64,000 nt of DNA from Gordionus sp. m RMFG-2023. Its lineage: Eukaryota > Nematomorpha > Gordioida > Chordodea > Parachordodidae. The stretch spans positions 18,848,052 through 18,912,051 of the forward strand of contig NC_088776.1 in NCBI RefSeq assembly GCF_954871325.1, in the 5' to 3' direction. The notes under the pieces were generated by a model. The model did no database searches. It was not told where the DNA came from and saw only the letters and a program-made list of their open reading frames with translations. Of the stretch, positions 22,423-31,159 are shown one piece after another. How positions within the stretch are numbered: the stretch's first letter is position 1; each line of letters opens with the position of its first letter. The position numbers and the translations under genes were made by a program.

Positions 22423-23150
22423 TTAACAAAATTTTATTAATTTTTGTTTCCATAGACAAACTTTATTTATTGTGGGACGAGAATCTGCTCTCAGATTATC
22501 CGAGCATTCTTTAAATATTGATAAAAATTTATCTAACTCGCGTATGATGCTGATATCAATTGTGGCTAATCTATTTAATTCTTGCTTGCTAAACAAGTAC
22601 ACCTGTATTTCAGAATATGATTTTAAGAAACTCTGTATCATGATATATACAGAGTTCCATCTCGTTATTCTCGCTATTACATATTGTTTAAGGGTGTGGC
22701 TTAGTTTGCTATTAGCTGTGTTTGAAATATTGTACTATTTTTTTTACACCATTTATATTTAAGGCTATTTCAGTTAAACAATTGTCAAAAATATAATGAA
22801 TAATATTATTTAATATATTGCTACATGCTAGCGTTTCGTCATCTTTGAATGCACTTATAAGATTTGCTCCGTTATCACTCACAACTATATATTTATTTAA
22901 GTAATTTTCTACTTCTGTATATTCTCCTAAATTGAATTGACTACACTTTAATTTTGACGTTTTTTCCATCAATTGCCCTTGTGGCCAAAACAAATGTTTT
23001 TAATTAAAATCCTTAATGATAATATGTCCTATAATGGTTAAAAACTTAGATTTTTATAGTCATCCGTCCAAATATCAGTGATTATGGACAATGATCATGC
23101 TTTTAATCTTAAATTTTATGGTATATTTTTGGACCTATAGTATTCATGAG
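22423..23150 (-). pseudogene. hAT transposase remnant
   Basis: Reading right to left on the minus strand, the pieces are an ITDIWTDDYKN motif (the typical 'TTDiWTs' start of the hAT catalytic core, near 23050-23100); VVSDNGANLISAFKDDETLA (the 'TDNaaNm.kA' catalytic Asp region, near 22850-22890); CSNILNNIIHYIF, which parallels the 'CaaH.lnLiv' helix; and LRADSRPTINKVCLWKQKL. Several stops and frame changes separate them, so no protein is made. More of the N-terminal side (EGFYKLGQEINVGVTYG) lies beyond the LTR element at about 29690-29780. Confidence 0.7.
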
Positions 23151-23185
23151 AGTTTTCCGGTTCACAACTTTTATATTTTGTTATC

Positions 23186-23481
23186 TGAAATAAGCTATTC
23201 AAATTAATTTTTTTTTAAAATATTTTATTATTATTCTATATCTAAAAGAACTAAAAATAATATATCAGTATATATATATAAAAGTTAATTGAAAAATATA
23301 TAATATAACAAATGTTTACAATCACGTTTAGTGAATAATAAGTATATTAAAAATAACCAAAGTCGACTATGGTAATTGAAATAGTTAAATTATATCAAAC
23401 ATATCAATTAATAATATAAGATTAACTATTTAAATTTAAGATTAATTATTTAAATTTATTTAAATATATGATCAATCAACA
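23186..23481 (-). repeat. 3' LTR of the gypsy element
   Basis: In the element's own orientation it follows the purine tract GAAGAGGGGGAA. Begins TGTTGATTGATC and ends in TTCA. Confidence 0.9.
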
Positions 23482-23495
23482 TTCCCCCTCTTCTA
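23482..23495 (-). promoter_or_regulatory. Polypurine tract of the gypsy element
   Basis: The minus strand reads AGAAGAGGGGGAA directly before the LTR. The short LTR element at 13.3 kb has nearly the same tract (AGAAGAGGGAGAA). Confidence 0.8.
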
Positions 23496-23794
23496 CAAAG
23501 AACAAAGCTTCTTCTCAGCAGTCATCGAGAGCTTGTTGTCCTAGAAGTTTTTTCCCGTTTCGATTGTACTCGGTTTTATCTTGGTTAGCGCGTAAGTCTC
23601 AAATGTTCTCGTAGGCTTGACTCTATCACGTAGGTTTGATAAAATCTTTATTAGAGTCGCGTGAGTTTGTACGTTTTTTGTAGGCTTGAATCAATCGCGT
23701 AGGTTTGATAAAATCGTTGAACGTTATCGTTGGCTTGATATCCTTATCGTATGTTGTTCACATTTCTCAAAATTGTTATTATCATGTTTCATAA

Positions 23795-24155
23795 TTAATC
23801 CAGTCGAATATTGGAATTTGGAATAAATCGGAATATGTAATTTGGAATAGTTGATCAAATCAAATATATGAATAATATGCACGAATAAAATTTTGAATTT
23901 CGGAACAATAAAATATGTAATAAGTTATGATAATTTATGGAATAAGGAATAAAATTTTAATCCAGAATAAGGAATGATAAATCATAATGATTATTATATT
24001 ATTTTTTAGGTGTTAAGTTAATCATAGCGTTTTATACTTTTAGCGTTTTATGCGTTTTATGCGTTTTATATTTTTAGCGTTTTATATTTTTTGCGTTTTA
24101 TATTTTTTGCGTTTTACATTTTTTGCGTTTTACATTTTTTTAGCGTTTCATAAGC
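23795..24155 (-). repeat. 3' internal region shared with the short LTR element
   Basis: AATCCAGTCGAATATT..., ATAGTTGATCAAATCAAATA, GCACGAATAAAATTTTGAAT and the AAAACGC-type repeats all recur in the same order relative to the 3' LTR at 14750-15060 of the 13.3-kb element. The LTRs of the two elements differ, so only internal sequence is shared. Confidence 0.8.
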
Positions 24156-24534
24156 GTTTAATTTTTAAATTTTAAGCACGTAATCTTTTAAGTAATCAGG
24201 TTTATTAATTCTTATTGGTCTAGTAATTGGTATCTTAATCTCATTCTTCGTGTCCACACTTCCCCCCTTAGAGGAATTCTTAGGGTCAATTTCATAATAT
24301 TTTAAACTGTTGTAACATTCTCTTTTCCTTAACTGATCAAGATGCCTTCTTACTATCCCTCAGTATAAACTTGGAACATGGTGTTACTCTCTTTAAGCTT
24401 GATGCTGCCTTTGCACCACGTATCATCACCCTGTTTCTTATACCAAACTTAGTCTCCTCTATTAAAAGTTCGATTTCGTGGTAACGATATGTTGACTTCA
24501 TCAACTTTATCCTCCAAAGGTTTTAATAAATCTC

Positions 24535-26660
24535 ACTTTATTCTAATGTCGCGGTTAAACATTCTCTTGGACGGTGTAACTCCCGTAGTGTCATTCGGCG
24601 TGTTTCTATAGTTGAACAAAAATCTGTCCAGCGAAGTTTCTAAGTCAATCTTTATGTTTCTTTTCATGTGAGCTTTAAATGTTCTCACCATACGTTCAGC
24701 TTGTCCATTAGATTGCTGATGGTAGGCCGACGTTAGTACATGTTTTATACCATAATTGCTGCAAAATTTTTCAAAATCTTTGCTCGTGAAATTGGTATCA
24801 TTATCTGTAACAATGGTTTCAGGTATACCAAATAGTGAAATAGTTTTATAAATTTCCTTTAACGTGAATTCAGTCGTAATACTCTTTACCGGAACTATAA
24901 CCGGAAATTTACTGTAAGCATCAACGATTATCAACCAATTCTTTGTAAAAAATGGACCCGCATAATCTATGTGTATCCTTTCAAATAATTTAGTTGCTGC
25001 TACCCATGGATTTTGTATTTTCTTTGGATTGTCATGATAACTATTACAATCATTGACTTCCAAATCAATGTCGTTGACCATACCAGATCACCACATACGA
25101 TCTTTGGCTAAGGATTTAATTTTACCTGCTCCCAAATGACCTTCGTGTAACGCCTTCAGTATGTTATTTCTCAGACTTGATGGAATTATTATTTTGTCGC
25201 TTTTGTACAGACAATCTTTAATGATACTTAGTTCGTATTCAATATTTTCATAAATTTTATTTTGGATAGGCACATTATCTTATGTCACTCATAACTTGAG
25301 ATAGTTCAAAATCTTTGGATGTTTGATCGCGTATTTGGTCAAAACTCAGAGGTATATCGCCAAAGTCATTTATAATCGCGATATCATCAATAGCGTCATC
25401 CACACCTACTTGTGGTAATCTCGAGAGGCAATCAGGAACAACATTATATTTGCCAGCTTTAAACTTGATGTTAAAGTCGTAACCCCCCAAAATTATATTC
25501 CACTTTTGTAATCTTAAGGACATGGTACTATTATCTTTCAGTCCTTTGGTAAAAATATGGATTAATGGCTTATGGTCGGTTATAATAGTAAACTTGGTCC
25601 CTATCAAGTATTCTTGGAATCTCTTGATTGCAAACACAATGGCCAGAGCTTCACGCTCAATATTGGTATAATTTATCTCGGACTTTGCTAACGTTCTCGA
25701 GGCAAAAGCTATGCTTTTCTTTGCCATCTTTTTCGGTGTGAAACAAAACAGCTCCTAAACCTCTTTTAGATGCATCAGTCGCAATTCCGATGGGTAATTC
25801 AGGATTAAAGTACGTCAAAGCTGGAGATAGAATAATCAATGTCTTTAGATCATCAAAACTTCTACTCCCATTTTTCTTTGTTGACAATCTTGTATAAAGG
25901 ATCAGCTATTTCAGCGAAGTTGTTCAAATATTTTCTGTAGTAACCGGCCATACCTAGAAACGTTGATAATTCCGCGGCTGATTTTGGTTCCGGCATTTTA
26001 ACGATCGCCTCGATCTTGTCATGGTTGGCGTGGATCCCATTGGCGTCGATGTCGTGTCCTAAGAACCTTAGACTTTTTTTGAAAAATAAGCTTTTTGCAA
26101 AATTAGGCACTAAGCCATGAGATAGTATTCTTTTAAAAACCTTCTTTATGTTGTTGAAATGAACATCGTCACTACTTCCCGTTATTAGTAGATCATCAAT
26201 ATAAAATACGACATCTTTCATGTCACTGAAATTTTGATCCATAATTTGTTGAAAAATCGCAGATGAAGTCTTTAACCCAAAAGGAAGTCTGGTAAACCGG
26301 TAGTACCCCCTGTGTGTAGATATAGTTAATATGTCTCTGCAGGTTTTGTCGATGGGTAGAAACGCATCCTTGAAATCTATCTTGGTGAACTTCTTCCCTT
26401 CCTCGCTGTCTACAAGGATAATGGTAGCGTTAGGGTTTGCGCCGACTTCAAAGACACTGTCAACCCAGCCCTTGAGGACTTCAGATACCCACTTCCAAGA
26501 ATAAACGATCTTATCGCTATTGCCCATCGGACATCTGTTACCGGCTCAATGACTCCATCTCCTATCCATCTCGTAAATTCTCTAGTGACAGCGTCTATCT
26601 TTGAATAAGGTAACCGTTTAGGTGGTATGATTTTCGGTTTGGCGTCATTACGTAGATATA
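24535..26660 (-). pseudogene. Gypsy Pol fossil: RT, RNase H, integrase
   Basis: Recognisable parts are reverse transcriptase with FKDAFLPIDKT, RLPFGLKTSSAIFQ and the YIDD box; RNase H with ATDASKRGLGAVLF and ITDHKPLIHI; an integrase zinc-binding part (LHEGHLGAGKIKSL); and the integrase core with RIHIDYAGPF, IVTDNDTNFTS and the H..SNGQAERMVRTFK stretch. All are in the normal Ty3/gypsy order. It is broken at several points and treated as a fossil. Confidence 0.85.
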
Positions 26661-26759
26661 TCTTGACATTCCCTTTGTTGATCGGTTTTTTAGTCAGTTT
26701 AGATTCGCAATCTTTTATTAATTTCTTTATTTCATCTTCATAGTTGGTATCAATGTTTG

Positions 26760-28296
26760 CTATAAATTTGTTCAAAATATTACTAAAGGCATTAATCCAC
26801 ATACGTCCCAATAACGCATTTTTATTAGATTTAACGACCACGGCATGCAAGTGTTTGGTGATACCTTCGCAGGTTACTTTAACATGAGTGACGCCAATAA
26901 TTTTAATTAAGTTTCCATCATAAGCTGTGAGTTGTAGAGTGGACTTTTTAAGATCTTTAATACCTATTTGTTTAGCCATATCATGAGGTATAATTGTGAA
27001 TTTAGATCCAGTATCGACTTGCATTGTAACGGTAACATCGTTTATTTTTAAGGAAGCCATGAATGCATTGTCATTGAGTTTATGCTCTGTTAAATTGTTG
27101 ATATTAAAATCACTATCATTATTATTTTGTGTAACATCATTTTTATTTTCCACAATCTCTTCAATATTCTTATTGCAATTGTTGCTATTACTTTGGCTCT
27201 GATCATGATATTGTATTTGTTTTCTTAGATTATAGTTTTTCCATGTATTGTTTCCACCATCTCTATTATTGTTATGCCAGGCATTATTTCTATCATAATT
27301 GTTTGAATTGCTATTATCGTGCCACCTGAAGTTTCTTCCGTTATAGTTTGAATTGTTGTTGTTTTGCCAGGCATTGTTTCTATCATAATTGTTTGCATTA
27401 TTGTTATTGTGCCACATAGAGTTTCTTCCGTAATAGTTTGAATTGTTGTTGTTTTGCCAAGTACCTCTACCATAATTGTTTGAATTGTTATTGTAATCTT
27501 GCCGAGTGTTGTTCCTACCGTAATTGTTTGAATTATAGTTAAAATTTTGCCGAGCGTTGTTCCTACCAAAATTGTTTGAATTGTAGTTGTTTGAAGATTG
27601 ATTATTACTAAAATTTCTAGAGTGACCCTCGTTATTTTGGAAATTACTGTTTTGGTAGTTTCTGCTATTTATATCACTTGGCCTAAAATTATTAAGATTC
27701 CCCTTACTATTAAAAGTTTTAGAATCATTTTTTAAATCTATAAAATTTTTGTTTTTATCTATATAATTTGTATCGCTAATCTCCGGCTTGATATTACTGC
27801 CATCTAACTCAACTCCTAATTTCATCATCTTATCTAAGCCTTCGTGCTTATGTTTATTTAACTTCCTTCTGATATTATCATTTAAAGAACAAGTTATTAA
27901 TTTCTCAATCATTCTCGTATCGTTATCAAAATCGCAGTTTTTATGAAGTTTTGAAATCCTAAAATAAAAAGTATGGAAGGACTCCTCGGCACCTTGTACC
28001 GCTAAGTTAAAGTTCTTTATATTTACATTCATGTCCTCACTTGGAATTATTAGTTTCAATTTACCAAAAACAATATTAAAGTCTTTTAACTGTGCTTTAG
28101 AACATATCGACGTAACTTGGTCTACAATCTCAATTGGTAAGCCACATAGTAGTGTCCTAACTTTAGATGAGTCTGACCCAATATGTCCTTCAAAATAAGT
28201 TTCAATTAAGTTAATGTAAGTTTCCGACAATTTCCCTGATAACACGGGAAATTTAGGAACATATTGAGTCTGTGCAAGAATTAATTTATCATCCAT
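26760..28296 (-). pseudogene. Gypsy Gag-protease part
   Basis: Starts MDDKLILAQTQYVPKFPVLS and carries a Gag capsid-like region, then a long Asn/Tyr/Arg-rich repeat (units such as NNSNNYGRNN) and a retropepsin-like domain with MQVDTGSKFTIIP, the DTG protease box, and LLGRMWINAF. It belongs to the element at 23186-29688. The Asn-rich tail looks like a locally amplified, possibly RNA-binding segment. Confidence 0.8.
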
Positions 28297-28364
28297 GTTA
28301 AAATTTTATTTAAATAAGGTAAACTTTCAATTTTTAAAATCGTAAAGCAAAATATGCATGTAGT

Positions 28365-28640
28365 CCATTAAATTCAAATTTGAGTTGTATACAAAATTTT
28401 AATTTTAATCAAGAGAATGTGGTCCATTAAGTTTCAATATAGTTTGTCTATAAAAATTTTAATTCAAATTCGTAAAGAGGATTTAGTCCACTAAGTTTCA
28501 ATATAATTTGTCTATAAAAATTTTAATTCAAATTCGTAAAGAGGATTTAGTCCACTAAGTTTCAATATAATTTGTCTGTGAAAAATTTAATTCTAATTTA
28601 TAAAGAGGATTTAGTCCACTAAGTTTTAATTTGAATTATC
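28365..28640 (-). repeat. 64-bp tandem repeat in the gypsy leader
   Basis: About four copies of a 64-bp unit containing AAGTTTCAATATAATTTGTC and AAAGAGGATTTAGTCCACT lie between the primer-binding site and Gag. Starts at about 28429, 28493 and 28557 give the period. Confidence 0.85.
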
Positions 28641-29377
28641 TATAAATATCTAGACTTGACTCGTCACAAAGAATTTCATACTACTTTAAGTTATGAAGGA
28701 AAATTAAAAAATTTTTATTAATATTCTATAGACTGTCTGTTAAGCATCGCGTAAATTTTTATTTAATAACGTAACATAGGGAAAATTTTCTATACCCTAT
28801 AAATGTAGTATGTCAAATATATAAAGCGTATAATGTTTGCAAAGATATTTAAGATTTAACATTTAATTTCTAATATTCCGTAATTGCACAAAATATAAAA
28901 ATGAATTTATTTTCATCAAAAACGTAAGGCTTTCCATTAAGAGACATATAAGTATTGATCATCTCTCGGAGGGTTTTAAAGTAAAAGTGAATTTCATTCG
29001 TCCTGTTATTTAGGACATAAGAGAATCTACTGCATCCTCCCATTTCCCTCAACATCTTATCAATAATTATGCAGTGCGGTATGTTAAAAGCTTTGAAACA
29101 AAACATCCTAACGTAGAAATTGAAAGATTTTGATGAAAAACTATTTTTTATCATATTACTCTTTTATTTATATATATATATTTTATTTTATTTTTTTTTT
29201 TACCTTTTATAATTTTGTAAATTTGGATAAAATTTTGACTATCGAAAAGAAAAGTCAAAAAATTTTATTTGTCCTTTTATCATCTCCAATATCGAACGAC
29301 GAATTTGATATTTTAATTTTTTAAACTTTTATTATATACTTTTTTTTTTAAAAAAAGATTAAACGAAAAAACGTACC

Positions 29378-29395
29378 ACCGTAACCGGGGCACCA
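29378..29395 (-). promoter_or_regulatory. Primer-binding site of the gypsy element
   Basis: The minus strand reads TGGTGCCCCGGTTACGG directly after the LTR. The complementary tRNA would end GGGGCA-CCA; I cannot name it. Confidence 0.75.
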
Positions 29396-29688
29396 TGAAG
29401 TAAGCTATTCAAATTAATTATTTTTTAAAATATTTTATTATTATTCTATATCTAAAAGAACTAAAAATATATCAGTATATATATTTAAAAGTTAATTGAA
29501 AAATATATAATATAACAAATGTTTACAATCACGTTTAGTGAATAATAAGTAAATTAAAAATAACCAAAGTCGACTATGGTAATTGAAATAGTTAAATTAT
29601 ATCAAACATATCAATTAATAATATAAGATTAACTATTTAAATTTAAGATTAATTATTTAAATTTATTTAAATATATGATCAATCAACA
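29396..29688 (-). repeat. 5' LTR of the gypsy element
   Basis: Abuts the primer-binding site inside and the TTATC target duplication outside. Confidence 0.9.
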
Positions 29689-30199
29689 TTATCCATATGT
29701 AACACCAACATTTATCTCTTGGCCTAGCTTGTAAAATCCTTCACTTACTGTTGCATTTAAAGATTGAAGATCTTTACAAATAAAATATAACTGACTTTTC
29801 TGTAAAAAATTTAAGCAAAATTTTAGCATAAAGTTTCGCGATAAAAAACTAAACATAAAAAGAAAATAGAACTAACAAAATGATACCGGATGTTGTTTAT
29901 AAAATGCGGAAGATTTTTAGTTTTCATAAATTATTCTTTTTTAAAAAAGAAATAAATTAAATAAGAAAATATATATTATTATAAAATTGCAAATTTATAT
30001 TTATAAAAAACAATTTTAAAAATTAAAATTTCCGTGATTCACGGTAAATTTATGTTCACGCCCGATCACGCCCGCGGAAAATTTTGGGAAGGCCCGACAC
30101 GCCTTGGAATTTAAAATTTATTCACACTTACGACGTGACCCACCGTGACACGATGGGTCACGCCTAATTTCACGGCCCGCGCCCACCTCTAATTGCAAG

Positions 30200-30923
30200 T
30201 TCTAAAAATAATATTTATACCCATTATTATAAATAGAATAAAAATTGCAAATACATTATCTATACATCCATAACACATACAAATAAAAGGCAGGATATAT
30301 AAGAATATATAATGATCCGGATATCACATTATAATAGATGATATCGGTTTTAGGTAGTTAGCCTCACCCAATATTATATTAAATCATAAATATATATAAT
30401 CATTATAACAATATCTATTTGACGAATATAATAATTCATAATGTATAAATAGTATATAGCAAAATGTTTATATATAAGATTAAAATAATGTTTAAGAAAC
30501 CCGGAAAAGTAACAATTAAGTACAAACATAATATTTATTACAATTGATGAATTTCTATATTGTATAGAAAAAAAAAAGAATTAAATATTATGCATTTGCT
30601 GAGAATTTTCCTATGATAGAAAGAAAGAAGCATGGGAAGATAATTACAAGGTTGGTATATTCTGGAAGGGTCACCATGGATATCCAAGCATTAAAATATG
30701 ACAAATCTTTGTATCAGAAATGAGATTTATTTGGGGTGAACTCATTCATCAATCAAAATCTGGAAGAGGTTATTGGGTTTACTTAATAGAATAAAGAAAA
30801 TGGTCCACAACATTTTAGTACCATAAGGTCTTTGTAGGTGCATTATCAAATAGAGCTGAAGGCATTTTCTTGGACTTGGTCAGATTTGGATTGATTTTAA
30901 AATATTTTATTTTTATGAATATT
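30200..30923. other. Spacer with an unrecognised coding-like patch
   Basis: Around 30615-30795 two adjoining frames read KKEAWEDNYKVGIFWKGHHG and SEMRFIWGELIHQSKSGRGY, separated by a stop. The composition is protein-like and richer in G+C than its surroundings, but I do not recognise the family. It is probably a gene or transposon relic interrupted downstream by the RTE insertion. Confidence 0.3.
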
Positions 30924-30937
30924 AATTTCAAGAATAA
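30924..30937 (+). repeat. 5' target-site duplication of the LINE
   Basis: AATTTCAAGAATAA, identical to 34114-34127. Confidence 0.9.
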
Positions 30938-30938
30938 T

Positions 30939-31012
30939 CGCCGGGGTGGCCTAATGGGTAAGATGTAGGCTTGGAAACACGAGCATGAACAAGGACGCGG
31001 GTTCAATCCTGG
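30939..31012 (+). promoter_or_regulatory. tRNA-like internal Pol III promoter at the LINE 5' end
   Basis: The first ~75 bases contain an A box, TGGCCTAATGGG (30947-30958, fits TRGYNNARNNG), and a B box, GTTCAATCC (31001-31009, fits GWTCRANNC), about 43 bases apart as in tRNA genes. The start GCCGGGGTGG is like a tRNA acceptor and D-arm start. The 3' side does not pair with it, so it is tRNA-derived rather than a working tRNA gene. Such heads are typical of SINEs; here it heads a full LINE. Confidence 0.65.
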
Positions 31013-31159
31013 TAAGAACCATAAAAACTTTCAAGTTTTTCTTCGATGACTGATGTGTAAAGACATATGGTATGATGAATTTCGGAGCTTAGAGATGACA
31101 CCCCGGTCACCGACAGGCCTGGACAGCCGGGTGCTAAGGATACCTGTCCAATAAACAAA

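Larger units (their letters stand above)
23186..29688 (-). mobile_element. Ty3/gypsy LTR retrotransposon, young but broken
   Basis: 6.5 kb, with direct LTRs of 296 and 293 bp that start TG and end CA and are about 98% identical, so insertion is recent. The exact 5-bp target duplication TTATC lies outside (23181-23185, 29689-29693). On the minus strand the order is LTR, primer-binding site, leader with tandem repeats, Gag, protease, reverse transcriptase, RNase H, integrase, purine tract, LTR. Protease before RT before RNase H before integrase is the Ty3/gypsy order. The coding part is broken, with roughly five breaks in Pol. It sits inside the transposase region of a hAT transposon. Confidence 0.93.
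21555..30191 (-). mobile_element. hAT transposon split by a gypsy insertion
   Basis: A perfect 18-bp terminal inverted repeat TAGAGGTGGGCGCGGGCC lies at both ends and the exact 8-bp target duplication ATTGCAAG lies outside them (21547-21554, 30192-30199). That combination is diagnostic of hAT. Subterminal parts are rich in CACGCCCG/CACGG words. A decayed hAT transposase reads on the minus strand on both sides of the LTR insertion. With the gypsy element (23186-29688) and its duplication taken out, the transposon would be about 2.1 kb. Confidence 0.9.

Noticed and set aside
22472-22762. Plus-strand frame of 96 codons inside the hAT element
   Set aside because: It overlaps the recognisable minus-strand transposase remnant and has no family features.
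30939-31012. A genuine tRNA gene
   Set aside because: A and B boxes are good, but the acceptor stem does not pair and there is no sensible anticodon arm or downstream T-run terminator. It is the head of the LINE.
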